The notes under the pieces were generated by a model, which worked only from the letters and a program-made list of their open reading frames with translations, ran no database searches and was not told the origin of the DNA. From NCBI GenBank assembly GCA_021846275.1, contig JAJZBZ010000004.1, positions 166,413 to 230,412 of the forward strand: 64,000 nucleotides of DNA. Direction: 5' to 3'. Source of the stretch: Acidobacteriota bacterium (GTDB lineage: Bacteria > Acidobacteriota > Terriglobia > Terriglobales > Acidobacteriaceae). Positions 51,065-60,446 of the stretch are shown in pieces. The translations under genes and the position numbers were made by a program. The stretch's first letter is position 1; every line of letters begins with the position of its first letter.

Positions 51065-53316
51065 TGTTCGCTCCAGCGCGCTCCTCGTGGCGCAACTGCC
51101 GCCGGAGCGGACAGGCTGCGAATCCAGTTAGCCAGATTCAGATAGTCCTCGGCGATCACTGTTCCGGGCGCGTAGTCCATGACCGTCATGCCCTCGGCCA
51201 GCGCCTCACTGACGGCGGCGCTGCTGCGCAGCACAAACGGCAGCAGACGATTTCCAATCTGCTCCCGCAGCAGATTGCGCACATCCACATGCAACTGCTG
51301 CGCGGGATCGAAATGATTCAGGACGTAAAGAGGCTGACTCTGCGCATTCGATTGCGCCATCTGACTCTGGAAAAACGACTCGATGGCGCCGACGCTGACG
51401 ACGGAGTTCATATCCGGCATCAGCGGCACCAGGACAGTTGGATGGAAGCGCAGCATACGCCGCATTGCGGTGCCGGAGGCGGTCGGCAGATCGATCAGAA
51501 TCCGGTTCACGCCGCCGGCATGCTGCTGGATCTCGCGCACCAGGGCGTCCTGGCCGGCGACCTCGCCCTTCAGCCGCTCTGGATCAAGCGTCACCAGATG
51601 GATTGCGGCGTCGGCTGTCGCAGACGGAGGACTGAACGTCCTCAACTGGCCGGGTTTCTGGTCACGTGCGCCGAAGAAAAACGGCATCAGCCCATAAGCG
51701 GAAAGGTCCACCAGCAAAACACGCTCCGCGCGGGACGAGAGAGCGCGCGCCAGCGCGGCAAGCAGGCTTGTCTTGCCCACGCCACCCGCCAGGGAAAAGA
51801 CCGCCAAAGCCGGAGTGCGCTCCGGCACGCGCGGCATCGGCTGCTCCGGCTTTGCGCTCTCCGGATGAAAAACGCTCTTCAGCGCAAACCAGTTCCGCGT
51901 GATGCGCTCGCGCGAGGCCAGCAGCGGATCCTGCGTGGACGCGCCATAGCCAGTTCCACTGTGCATGGTCGCCTGCCGCATCTCTGTTGGCATGGGAAAA
52001 TCCTGTCTCTGCGTGTCGGCCTGCGCGCCGACCTCCGTCATGGGCATGCGCATGGCCGGGTACTGGAAGTTGTTTCGGTCGTGGACAGCGGGACTGTGCG
52101 CCCGCTGCTCATGCGGAGATGCGACGATGGATGCGGAAAGAGCGGGTGCCGCAAACGGGGTTGGCTTTCCTGTATCTGTCATCCAGAAATGGCCCTCATG
52201 CGGAGGAACTGGCTCGGCGGCTTGCACCGCCGGCGGGGAAAGATGCGGGACAGGCGCGGCCTGCGCTCCTGGCCCAGGCTCTGCCGCCGTTCGGGCGTGG
52301 GGCAGTTCTTCAAGCCACGATGGAAGCACAGGCTTCTCCCAATCCTCGACGGCGTCAGGAGCCTGCTCCTGGATGGTATCGGGATTTCCGCTGGCATGGA
52401 TTGGAAGACTGTGCGAAATCGTTGAGGGTGGCACTGACCGTGGGGCCTGTGCCGGCTTTGCCGTTTCACCGGAGAACATCGGCACACCCCATCCGATCGC
52501 CTCAGCGCCACCCTTGGCGGGATGAGCCGGGATGGTGCGCGATTCCGGCAGCATCTCCGACCCCGGAATGGAAAAATGAGGACGATCCCAGGCATTGCGC
52601 TGCGCAACGGAAGCGCTTTCCGGCATCACAGGAGCGCGAAACAGGTTTTCGTCCATGCCTGGACGCATCCCAGGATTGGCAAATTCAAACCGATTGTCAG
52701 CGCTTCCGTTATCCACGGCAAAGGAAAAATCGCGAGGTGATTCAGGAGAAACCGCAGAGTAACCAAGTGTGGCATCCTGCGTCCAGGCGGCAAGAGAGAC
52801 GAACCCGGCGTGCTTGTCCACGGCGGAAGTCGTGACCGGTACGGCCCTGGAAATCGCGCTCTCGCCGGATTCGGCGGGCATTGTGACCGGAGCGGTGATC
52901 GGTGGCGGAATGGAAAGCGAGGCGTGTTGACGCTGGGTTGCTGCTCGGCGCTGCGCCTCCTGAGCGGCAAGCACGGCCTGCCGTTCGGACTCCGCCTGGC
53001 GGGCGATCTCGGCCAGGCGCTCGGCTTCCGCGCGTCGGATCGCTTCGGCCTGTGCGGCGGCTTCCTGCGCTGCGCGCTGCGCCGCCTCCTGCGCCTCGCG
53101 CTGTGCCTGCTCCAGCAGTCGCAGCCGCTCTTCCTCCGCCGACTCCTCCACGCGGCGGCGAACCTCCTCCCGCGCTCTCGCTCGCGAGGCCGAGAAATCG
53201 CGATACTTCGCCCCTCGCATGTTCGCCCAGGCAAACAGCGTCGTCACGTCTTCCGGTGATCCGAATTGTTCCTTCTTCAGGTGTGATTCCGTCACAGGCA
53301 ATTCGCTTCCACGCAC
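51061..53316 (-). CDS. bcsQ: BcsQ/YhjQ-type ParA-like ATPase with long N-terminal extension
   Basis: 751 residues; BcsQ is normally about 250. Residues 18-45 hold a short motif (TLFAWANMRGAKYRDFSASR). Residues about 45-130 are a charged Glu/Ala/Arg coiled coil. Residues about 130-490 are low-complexity and Pro/Ser/Ala-rich. The C-terminal 250 residues are the ParA/MinD-like ATPase: SLAGGVGKTSLLAALARAL, VLLVDLSAYGLMPFFFGA, RILIDLPTASG. The first Lys of the deviant Walker A (KGGxGKT) is Ala. BcsQ localises the cellulose complex at the pole in E. coli. The GTG at 53316 is the longest start; GTG 53295 is possible. First gene of the operon. Confidence 0.88.
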   Translation of the reverse strand: MRGSELPVTESHLKKEQFGSPEDVTTLFAWANMRGAKYRDFSASRARAREEVRRRVEESAEEERLRLLEQAQREAQEAAQRAAQEAAAQAEAIRRAEAERLAEIARQAESERQAVLAAQEAQRRAATQRQHASLSIPPPITAPVTMPAESGESAISRAVPVTTSAVDKHAGFVSLAAWTQDATLGYSAVSPESPRDFSFAVDNGSADNRFEFANPGMRPGMDENLFRAPVMPESASVAQRNAWDRPHFSIPGSEMLPESRTIPAHPAKGGAEAIGWGVPMFSGETAKPAQAPRSVPPSTISHSLPIHASGNPDTIQEQAPDAVEDWEKPVLPSWLEELPHARTAAEPGPGAQAAPVPHLSPPAVQAAEPVPPHEGHFWMTDTGKPTPFAAPALSASIVASPHEQRAHSPAVHDRNNFQYPAMRMPMTEVGAQADTQRQDFPMPTEMRQATMHSGTGYGASTQDPLLASRERITRNWFALKSVFHPESAKPEQPMPRVPERTPALAVFSLAGGVGKTSLLAALARALSSRAERVLLVDLSAYGLMPFFFGARDQKPGQLRTFSPPSATADAAIHLVTLDPERLKGEVAGQDALVREIQQHAGGVNRILIDLPTASGTAMRRMLRFHPTVLVPLMPDMNSVVSVGAIESFFQSQMAQSNAQSQPLYVLNHFDPAQQLHVDVRNLLREQIGNRLLPFVLRSSAAVSEALAEGMTVMDYAPGTVIAEDYLNLANWIRSLSAPAAVAPRGARWSEQ

Positions 53317-53716
53317 TTGTTTTGTCCAGCGCCCGCGCTCCCGGGGCCGAGTGGTTCCGTATAAAACCGGAGCACCCGCATCGCAGGAAACACCGGATGA
53401 CTCGCTTTCAGACAGATGTCTCCAACAAAAGTCTAAAAGCGAACTGTTGTCATGAAAATAACACCCATTTGGTTACCCATTACCACTTTTAGGGGACAAA
53501 GCCTCACGAGGGAAACTGTTCTATTACGGTCGAGGGGAAATGCGCGCATCCAGCCGCCGATTTGTCCGTGCTCCATGTACGAACATCCACGCCAGTTTGG
53601 ATTTCCCAGGCAACCCTGATTTTCTTTGACACCTCTTGATGAAACACGAAGGAAGCGCTTCGCAGCCAAAAATCGAAGAGTCGCTCTGTGCTAATTTAGA
53701 AAAAGAAGTTCCTCTG
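53317..53716. promoter_or_regulatory. Upstream region of the cellulose operon and of tRNA-Lys
   Basis: 400 bases without a gene between bcsQ (-) and tRNA-Lys (+). Two direct copies of ACCCATT, 12 bases apart (53463-53469, 53475-53481), lie about 150 bases before bcsQ. A TTGACA (53626-53631) and a TAATTT (53692-53697) lie before the tRNA but are not correctly spaced with each other. No riboswitch fold is convincing. The bcs promoter is presumably here, but I could not fix it. Confidence 0.4.
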
Positions 53717-53792
53717 GAGCTCGTAGCTCAGTCGGTAGAGCAACGCACTTTTAATGCGTGGGTCCTGGGTTCGATTCCCAGCGAGCTCACCA
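53717..53792 (+). tRNA. tRNA-Lys (anticodon TTT)
   Basis: 76 bases with encoded CCA. The acceptor GAGCTCG pairs with CGAGCTC (53782-53788). The D-arm has AGCTCAGTCGGTAGAGC. The anticodon stem ACGCA/TGCGT encloses CTTTTAA with anticodon TTT. The T-arm has GGTTCGATTCC. Confidence 0.97.
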
Positions 53793-53902
53793 GTCGGCTT
53801 CCGTCTCCCCAGAATCCCTCCTTTCCGATGAAAACATAAGCGAATTGTCTTCCTGTGCCTGGAAATTATTTTCTGTCGAGAAAATATTCCGCTTCCGGTC
53901 GT

Positions 53903-55108
53903 TCAGTCTGTCGGGCGCTCCGGCGGCGGCATGGTGGCAAGGAACTGCTCGGCAAATCGCACGGAGTACCGCTCGACCAACTCCTGCACGCGCGTCGGGC
54001 TTTCGGAGCGCACCAGCAGGCCGGCATGATGGTCCTTGCGCACGCGGATGGCAATCTCCGGATCCGTGAATCCTGACAGATCAGGATCGGCTTCGCGCGC
54101 CAGGCAAAGCGCGCTGCCGGCGTACTCCTCGCGAACCGGCGGCAGGACGTACGGCTCGCCGCGCATCTCGGCCACATCCAGCCGCGCCCACTCGCGCCAG
54201 AGGTTGATGCCTGTCGCCTGCTCCACCAGATCGGAGATGAAAGCGCCGCCGACGCGCGCGGCAATCTCAAGAAAGTAGAACTTTCCATCGGCATGGGAGC
54301 GGATATACTCGGCGTGCGTCACGCCGCTGCGCATGCCCAGCGCCGGTGCCAGCCGCGCATTCATGCCTGTCAGCTCCCGCCACTCGGCGCTGTCGCGATC
54401 CACGGTGCAGGTGGTGAAGACGCCGCCCTGCTGCATCAGTTGCAGCGGAGGCCGGCCGTAGCGATGGGCGGCGGAAAAAACCACGCGACCGTGGCTCAGG
54501 ATCGAATCCACATGGAAGATGTCGCCGGGCACGAACTCCTCCATCAGGAAGCTCGATTGCCGGTCGCCAAGCTCGTCCAGCGCGCGCCAGAGCTGTTCGG
54601 GTTCGTGGATGCGTCGTATGCCCAGAGCCGAGGCCTCTGCGCGCGGCTTGAGCAGCCAGGGCGCGGGCACTGCGGCCATGTAATCGCGCAGGTCGTCGTA
54701 GTTGAGCACGCGCACAAATCGCGGCACCAGAAAACCGGCATCGCGCGCGGCGATGCGCATGGCCAGCTTGTCGCGATAGAGAGCCGTCGCACTGGTCCCC
54801 ATGCCGGGGATGCGCATATGCTCGCGCAGGTGCGCCGCAACCTCAAGATCGAACTCGTCCAGCGGCGTGATGCGGTCAAACTGGCGCGAGCGGGCCATCC
54901 AGGCAACGGTGTTGCGAATCTGCTCCTGCGTCATTCCTCCGGGCATGATCACAAGGTCTTCCAGAATCTCGCGCGGCCAGTCGGCGTGCGCCAGCTTTTC
55001 CACGGTGAGCAGGATTGGGCGCACGCCCAGCGCGGCAAGCTGGCGCAGATACGGCTGCCCTTTCTCATAGCTGGCGATGCACAGAAAACATTCGGTGGAC
55101 TGCGTCAC
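53903..55108 (-). CDS. ATP-grasp domain protein of unknown substrate
   Basis: 401 residues. ATP-grasp landmarks: a preatp-like N-terminal domain (FLCIASYEKGQPYLRQLAAL), YRDKLAMRIAARDAGFLVP, PWLLKPRAEASALGIRRI, LMEEFVPGDIFHVDSIL, and YFLEIAARVGGAFISDLVE (metal-binding Glu and Asn-equivalent region; Ala-Arg in place of the common Asn-Pro-Arg). Such enzymes join a carboxylate to an amine or thiol using ATP. The start is the GTG at 55108 because AGGAGG lies 9-10 bases upstream; the open frame extends to 55267 into the promoter of the divergent gene. The product is unknown. Confidence 0.8.
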   Translation of the reverse strand: MTQSTECFLCIASYEKGQPYLRQLAALGVRPILLTVEKLAHADWPREILEDLVIMPGGMTQEQIRNTVAWMARSRQFDRITPLDEFDLEVAAHLREHMRIPGMGTSATALYRDKLAMRIAARDAGFLVPRFVRVLNYDDLRDYMAAVPAPWLLKPRAEASALGIRRIHEPEQLWRALDELGDRQSSFLMEEFVPGDIFHVDSILSHGRVVFSAAHRYGRPPLQLMQQGGVFTTCTVDRDSAEWRELTGMNARLAPALGMRSGVTHAEYIRSHADGKFYFLEIAARVGGAFISDLVEQATGINLWREWARLDVAEMRGEPYVLPPVREEYAGSALCLAREADPDLSGFTDPEIAIRVRKDHHAGLLVRSESPTRVQELVERYSVRFAEQFLATMPPPERPTD

Positions 55109-55271
55109 CTTTGGAGTCCTCCTGTCAGTATTGCTGCTCTGGCGCTGGCTTCCGTGCGGCCGGGTGTGACGATAGTAGTACCACAGTCGACGAAAACTCC
55201 CTGGGCTGACTGTTCTGCGCGACGCTCCGTCGCTGTTCGCCGATGGCGGTAGCCGCTGCTCTGCCATCCGC

Positions 55272-55277
55272 TACACT
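55272..55277 (+). promoter_or_regulatory. Possible -10 box placed for a leaderless DUF4254 mRNA
   Basis: TACACT ends 8 bases before the ATG at 55286, with no ribosome-binding site between. This spacing would put the transcription start at or beside the ATG. Confidence 0.4.
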
Positions 55278-55285
55278 CATACACG

Positions 55286-55927
55286 ATGAGCACGATGGGA
55301 AATTCAATCGCATGGGATGAAATTCGCTCGCTGCATGACCTTCCCGGCATGCAGGACCGCCTGAATCTGACCTGGCACAGCGAGGCGATGGAAGCCTGGC
55401 AACCGCCCGCCGACGCGCTGGCGGCGCTGGTTGCGCGCCAGCATCTGGCCAACTTCGAGCTGTGGCATACGGAAGACGAAGCGCGCGCAGCCGAGGCCAC
55501 CGACTCTCAACTGGCCGCCGTGAAGCGACGGATCGACGCAACCAACCAGCGGCGCAACGACCTGGCTGAGGCCATCGATGCGCATCTGCTGGAGATGCTG
55601 GCCCAGCACGGGCTTCCATCACAGGAAGCGGAATTGCATTCCGAAACTCCGGGGCTGATGATTGATCGGCTTTCCATTCTTTCGCTGAAAATCTTTCACA
55701 CCCGCGAGGAGATTGCCCGGTCGGATTCGCCGGGCGGCCACGCCGAGCGCAACCGGCAGCGGTTGGCGACCCTTCTGGAGCAGCGCGGCGATCTGGCGGA
55801 GTGCCTCGACCGGCTGTGGCAGCAGATACTGCTGCGGCAGCGGCGATTCAAACAGTACCGGCAGTTGAAGATGTACAACGACCCTTCGCTGAACCCCGTG
55901 CTGTACGGGAAGAGGCAAACCGGCTGA
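55286..55927 (+). CDS. DUF4254 family protein
   Basis: 213 residues, helical. HLANFELWHTEDEARAAEAT, VKRRIDATNQRRNDLAEAID, SETPGLMIDRLSILSLKIFH and LLEQRGDLAECLDRLWQQIL are the conserved blocks of DUF4254, a family of unknown function seen in Acidobacteria, Bacteroidetes and others, sometimes near surface-polysaccharide genes. No enzyme motif is known. It is divergent from the ATP-grasp gene (177-base gap). It lacks a ribosome site and may be read from a leaderless mRNA. Confidence 0.82.
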   Translation: MSTMGNSIAWDEIRSLHDLPGMQDRLNLTWHSEAMEAWQPPADALAALVARQHLANFELWHTEDEARAAEATDSQLAAVKRRIDATNQRRNDLAEAIDAHLLEMLAQHGLPSQEAELHSETPGLMIDRLSILSLKIFHTREEIARSDSPGGHAERNRQRLATLLEQRGDLAECLDRLWQQILLRQRRFKQYRQLKMYNDPSLNPVLYGKRQTG

Positions 55928-56098
55928 AATCCCGAATTTCGTTCCGACCGATCCGATCATCGCCGCCCGTGCCATTGACGGCGGACGACGTTCTGCGTAT
56001 AAAGAATTGGCTATGCACCCGTTGCGCGAAGATCGGTGCGGGGGCTTTCAAAAGCAGGAATTTGTTGAATCCAGATTCACCCGGATTGCACGCATACG

Positions 56099-56662
56099 AT
56101 GAAATCAGAGGCAAGAACTCCATCCCTCAGCCGCCGCAAAGCGGCAAGTTCGGCAACCACGCGAACAAGCGCACCGGCGGGTCCATCCGCTCAGACGCTG
56201 CAGCAGTATCAGGCGGCGCTGCAACTGATGCAGGCCGGGAAATACGAGAAGGCCGTCGTTGCCTTTGACAAGATGATGCCGACCGCGACGCCGGAGATCG
56301 TCGAGCGCTGCCGCATGTATCTGTCCGCCTGCCAGCGCCAGATGGACCGCAACAAGCTCCAGTTCGATTCTCTGGAAGAGCGCTATGATTACGCCGTCTC
56401 CCTGCTCAATCGGGACTACTTCGAGGAGGCGCGCGAGCAGTTTCAGGAGATTCTGGCTGAGCGGCCGGAGGCGGACTTTGCCTACTACGGACTGGCTGTG
56501 CTGGCCGCCGTGACCGGGCAGAGCGAGGATTGCCTGGAGGCTCTGGGACACGCCATCCGCCTGAAGGATCGCAATCGTCTGCAGGCGCGCTCGGATGCCG
56601 ATTTCCAGACCATGCTCGATGATCCGCGCTTTACTGAAATGCTTTACCCTGAAGTTTCTTAG
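56099..56662 (+). CDS. TPR-like protein
   Basis: 187 residues. After a basic, Ser/Ala/Thr-rich start (1-32) come helical repeats (YQAALQLMQAGKYEKAVVAF; YAVSLLNRDYFEEAREQFQE; LAERPEADFAYYGLAVLAAV) with the TPR spacing of Ala, Gly and Tyr/Phe residues. The end (LQARSDADFQTMLDDPRFTE) is typical of single-domain TPR proteins. No signal peptide. It probably binds a partner protein. The yvcK-like gene follows 55 bases later and may be cotranscribed. Confidence 0.75.
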   Translation: MKSEARTPSLSRRKAASSATTRTSAPAGPSAQTLQQYQAALQLMQAGKYEKAVVAFDKMMPTATPEIVERCRMYLSACQRQMDRNKLQFDSLEERYDYAVSLLNRDYFEEAREQFQEILAERPEADFAYYGLAVLAAVTGQSEDCLEALGHAIRLKDRNRLQARSDADFQTMLDDPRFTEMLYPEVS

Positions 56663-56717
56663 TTGTCGGAATCGGCCGCGGTTTCACCACTCGGACAAGG
56701 AAAAAATCGGCAGCCTG

Positions 56718-57770
56718 ATGGAATCCCTCTCCAGCACGAATGTCTCCGCGATGCGCGTGGTTGCCATCGGCGGCGGAACGGGCCTGTCCACGCTGCTGCG
56801 CGGCCTGCGCGGCCATGTGGCGGTAGCCGGTCAGAGTGCTCCCGCCGACGATGAGCTGATCCGCGATCTGGCCGCCGTGGTCACGGTGACCGATGATGGC
56901 GGCTCGTCCGGGCGGCTGCGCCAGGAGTTCAACATGCTGCCGCCGGGCGACCTGCGCAACTGCATGGTCGCACTCAGCGAAGAAGAAGACCTGATCACGC
57001 AGCTTTTCGGTCATCGCTTCCGCTCCGGCGGCTCCATTCAGGGACACAACTTCGGCAATCTGTTCGTGGCCGCGCTGACGGAGATTACCGGCGACTTTGG
57101 CCATGCGATTCAGTTGGCCAGCAAGATTCTGGCCACGCGCGGACGCATCTATCCCGCCACCACGGAGAATCTGACCCTGGTGGCGCGAATGGACGATGGC
57201 TCCGTCGTGCGTGGCGAGACAAAGATCAGCGCGAGCAGGAAGCGAATCGTGGAGCTGATGCTGGACCCGCCCGTCGCCGAGCCGCTGCCGGAGACGATTG
57301 AAGCGATTGAGCGCGCGGACCTGATCTCCGTCGGACCCGGTTCGCTCTATACTTCGCTGATAACCAACCTGCTGGTTAAGGGCATTCCCGAAGCGCTGGC
57401 CGCCACGCGCGGCGTGCGCGTCTTCATCTGCAACCTGATGACACAGGCCAACGAAAGCCTGGGCCTGACGGCGTCGCAGCACATCGAGCGCATCTACGAG
57501 CACACCGGCGAGCCGATCTTCGACTTCGCCCTGGTGAATACCGCGCCAGTCTCGCCGGAGATGCTGCTGCGCTATGCCGCCGAGGGCGCCACGCCGATCA
57601 TTCCCGACGTGGAGCGGATCGAGGAGATGGGCATTCACTGCGTGGTCGGCAATTTTCTCTCGGAAGGCAACGTGCTGCGCCATGCGCCGGAGCGCGTGGC
57701 CGGAGCGCTGCTGGAACTGGCTCGCCTGAAACTGGCCCGCCCGGCACGATCGACTGCGCAAACGGTCTGA
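56718..57770 (+). CDS. YvcK/CofD-like protein (gluconeogenesis factor family)
   Basis: 350 residues. MRVVAIGGGTGLSTLLRGLR is the Rossmann start; VVTVTDDGGSSGRLRQEFNM, PPGDLRNCMVALSEEEDLIT and HNFGNLFVAALTEITGDFGH are diagnostic of the YvcK group. DLISVGPGSLYTSLITNLLV and ICNLMTQANES complete the fold. B. subtilis YvcK binds UDP-sugars and is needed for cell-wall growth on gluconeogenic carbon. The start at 56718 is tentative; the ATG at 56751 begins directly at the fold. Confidence 0.9.
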   Translation: MESLSSTNVSAMRVVAIGGGTGLSTLLRGLRGHVAVAGQSAPADDELIRDLAAVVTVTDDGGSSGRLRQEFNMLPPGDLRNCMVALSEEEDLITQLFGHRFRSGGSIQGHNFGNLFVAALTEITGDFGHAIQLASKILATRGRIYPATTENLTLVARMDDGSVVRGETKISASRKRIVELMLDPPVAEPLPETIEAIERADLISVGPGSLYTSLITNLLVKGIPEALAATRGVRVFICNLMTQANESLGLTASQHIERIYEHTGEPIFDFALVNTAPVSPEMLLRYAAEGATPIIPDVERIEEMGIHCVVGNFLSEGNVLRHAPERVAGALLELARLKLARPARSTAQTV

Positions 57771-57903
57771 AGCCGGGGCGCGGCGATCCATGCAAAAGCC
57801 GACGATGATGGAGTCAACTCTGCCAGCGGAGCAGTTCTTCCGATGACCAGAATATGCCGACAGATCACCGAATCAGGCGAGGATTACAGCACCGCATGAA
57901 GGC

Positions 57904-60264
57904 TCAGAAGACCGGATGGGCAAGCTGCGGCGCGGCGGTCGTGTCGGCGCGGGAAGTGGTGGACCGGGCGCGGCTGGCGGCGTCCAGTTCCTGATAGATT
58001 TCGCGGTTGCGCAGAATGGCCTCGACATAGCCCCGGGTCTCGGAGAACGGGATGGACTCGACGAACTCGTCGAGTCCCGAATACGGTCCCGCTGACTGCC
58101 AGTCCGTGACGCGGTTCTCGCCCGCGTTGTAAGCGGCCAGAGCGTACTCCGGCGTATTGCCGAAGTGGTCGAGAATCTGGCGCAGATAGCGCGTGCCCAG
58201 CCGTATGTTCAGGATGGGATCGAGCAACTGGCGCGAACTGATCGGACCGATGCCCTCTTCGCGGGCCATCTGGCGGCCAACCGAAGGCAGAAGCTGCATG
58301 AGGCCGAAGGCGTTGGCACCGGAGATGGCCGAGGGGTTGAACTCCGACTCCTGGCGAATGAGCGAAGCCACCAGATACGGATCAAGATTGTTGCGCGCCG
58401 ACTCGGCAAGAATCGTGGACCAGTAGGGCTGCGGGAAAAGAATGCGCCAGTCGTCGAGCGGAATGGCGGAGATCGGATCGGAAGCCGCGTGAGGCAGCGC
58501 GCGCTTCATGATGCGCAGCGCGCGGAAGTTTTCACCATACGAGGCGTAGAGCCGCGCCTCGACGACCGCGCCCCAGGAGTCGGAGTCCGGAACAGCGGCA
58601 ATCTCCTGCGGAACGTATACGCCGAGGCCGGCGTTGATGAGCAGGCTGGCCTTGAGCAGGTGAGGATCGTCGGTGGGAATCTCGGAATCGAATTCGGATT
58701 GGCCGGTGCTCACGCGCGGAACAGGAGCCGAAGCGGGCATCGGCTGGCCGAGGGCGGCAAGCCGCTGCCGGGCCATCTGCGCGTAAAAGAAGTGCGTGTA
58801 GTGCTCGATGAGCGAGCGATACCGCTGGACGGCGAGCGCGGGCTGGTGATCCTCGGTCTCGTCGAGGCGGGCGCGCCAGTACAGCGCGCTGACCGTCTCC
58901 GGCGCCGATGGATAGAGCCGAATCTGCTGGTCAAACAACTCGGCGGCCTGCTGGTAATGCCCCTCGCGATAGCTGAGCCATCCAGCGCGCCAGTGCGCGG
59001 CGGCCGCGTGGTCGCTGGCCGGAAACTGCTCGGCAAGCTGAGCGTAATCCGTGATGGCCTCGGCGTAATCGCGGCTGAGCAGATTCATGTTTCCAGCCGA
59101 GAACAGCGCCTCAGCCAGCCACGGACTGCGCGGAAAACGAGCCTGTAGCTCGGCGATCCGATCCTGGACGGCGACCGAGTCATCGCGGTTGCGCGCCAGT
59201 TCCATCAGCAGGTCAATGCGGCGCGCTGCGGAGTCGTCGCCGACTGTCGGCAGCGCCTCGGCCTCAGACTCAGTGAGGCGCTTCAGGTGAAGATCGCAGG
59301 CAGCCGCGGACACGCGTGCGCTCGCGACAGCCTCCGGACCCAGATCAGCGCGACGGGCCAGCGCGCGGTATTGCTCAGCCGCCTCGGCATAACGATGCGA
59401 GCGATAGAGCGCGTCGCCAACCGTGCGCAGATCGGCTGCGGTGAGCATCGATTCCCGTCCCAGCGACTGAAGGCGCGCGTGCGCCGCGGCTGCCTCCGCC
59501 GAAAGCGGGAAGGCGACGAAGACGTGGCGATAAAGCTCGGCGGCCTGATCTGGGTGGTCGAGCGCCTCGGCCACCTGAGCCTGAGCAAGCTGATACCCGC
59601 GACGGCCCGCGGAGCCGGACGCTGCGGCAAGCACGCGCTGCGCAGCCTCCGGGTTGGACTCGGCGAGCAGAACCTGAGCCAGCAGTTCAGGAACCTCAAC
59701 GTCAAAGATGCTGTCCGGATGGCGCGTGGCGAAGCCGGTGAGCAGCGTGGCAGCCTCGGCGTGGTGGCCCAGAAGCTGCTCGGCGCGGGCCTCAAGAAAC
59801 TCGTCATAATCCTCCAGCGCGTCGCTGGCGGCGCGGGCGGAGCGCAGGCTGGCGACGGCCTCGGCGTAGCGACCCTCCTGAAGGTAAGCGTAGCCAAGCG
59901 CGAGCCACGCGGCAGCGGCGGCATCGCCCTGATGACGGCGCGCGTAGGCCGTGACACCGGCGAAGGCCGCTGGCGTGCGCGTGGCCACAAGCTGCTCGGC
60001 CATGGGGCGAAGCTCCGTGGAAGCGACAAAAGCCTGTCGATAACGACGAATCCGCTGCGGCGAAGCGTGATGGCGGCGACGGGATTTGGTCTTGCGGGCG
60101 GCGGCTTTGCGGGCGGATGCCTTGCTGCTGATTTTGTGCCTGCCCTGCGCATCGGCGGCGGAAGCTGACTGCGCCGCTGCGAATGCGGGCGCAAAAAGAA
60201 GCGCGAACAGACAACAGCCGAACAGGCGGCGGCAGGCGGCGCGGATCAGGCGATCAGCAAGCAT
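57904..60264 (-). CDS. slt: Soluble lytic murein transglycosylase (Slt70-like)
   Basis: 786 residues. A signal peptide (RLFGCCLFALLFAPAFAAAQ) and a basic stretch (about 45-75, e.g. RKTKSRRRHHASPQRIRRYR) precede a long alpha-superhelical region of TPR-like units (about 80-600). The catalytic SLT domain (about 610-760) has LIRQESEFNPSAISGANAFG with the acid Glu, then LMQLLPSVGR, YALAAYNAGENRV and ETRGYVEAILRN. It cuts the MurNAc-GlcNAc bond to form anhydro-muropeptides in the periplasm. The products are of the kind recycled by the MurQ pathway also found in this window. Confidence 0.92.
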   Translation of the reverse strand: MLADRLIRAACRRLFGCCLFALLFAPAFAAAQSASAADAQGRHKISSKASARKAAARKTKSRRRHHASPQRIRRYRQAFVASTELRPMAEQLVATRTPAAFAGVTAYARRHQGDAAAAAWLALGYAYLQEGRYAEAVASLRSARAASDALEDYDEFLEARAEQLLGHHAEAATLLTGFATRHPDSIFDVEVPELLAQVLLAESNPEAAQRVLAAASGSAGRRGYQLAQAQVAEALDHPDQAAELYRHVFVAFPLSAEAAAAHARLQSLGRESMLTAADLRTVGDALYRSHRYAEAAEQYRALARRADLGPEAVASARVSAAACDLHLKRLTESEAEALPTVGDDSAARRIDLLMELARNRDDSVAVQDRIAELQARFPRSPWLAEALFSAGNMNLLSRDYAEAITDYAQLAEQFPASDHAAAAHWRAGWLSYREGHYQQAAELFDQQIRLYPSAPETVSALYWRARLDETEDHQPALAVQRYRSLIEHYTHFFYAQMARQRLAALGQPMPASAPVPRVSTGQSEFDSEIPTDDPHLLKASLLINAGLGVYVPQEIAAVPDSDSWGAVVEARLYASYGENFRALRIMKRALPHAASDPISAIPLDDWRILFPQPYWSTILAESARNNLDPYLVASLIRQESEFNPSAISGANAFGLMQLLPSVGRQMAREEGIGPISSRQLLDPILNIRLGTRYLRQILDHFGNTPEYALAAYNAGENRVTDWQSAGPYSGLDEFVESIPFSETRGYVEAILRNREIYQELDAASRARSTTSRADTTAAPQLAHPVF

Positions 60265-60434
60265 ACCTTCACTCTAAGACGGTTTTCCATCCGGCTGCGC
60301 CGCCTGTGTGGAGAATGTATCGAGAGGGTTACAAATTTGAAACCCTGGCAACGCAGGATGGGAATCTGCGGAACCTCCACGGAACCCGCTGTCCTGAATT
60401 TCCCGAAACCGACACTATTTCTGCTGCCGCGTCG

Positions 60435-60440
60435 TATACT
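60435..60440 (+). promoter_or_regulatory. Possible -10 box placed for a leaderless esterase mRNA
   Basis: TATACT (5 of 6) ends 6 bases before the ATG at 60447, and no ribosome-binding site is present. No good -35 is visible. Confidence 0.4.
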
Positions 60441-60446
60441 CCCGTC

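Noticed and set aside
49337..51145. 602-codon open frame on + opposite bcsA
   Set aside because: Opposite the conserved glycosyltransferase domain. No ribosome site or domain; a codon-bias shadow.
53483..53520. Stretch resembling the core of a c-di-GMP (GEMM) riboswitch (GGGGACAAAGCC, then GAGGGAAAC)
   Set aside because: It is on the + strand, pointing away from bcsQ. The GACGCAAAGCC core is not exact and the later GGUAGGUAGC and closing stem are missing.
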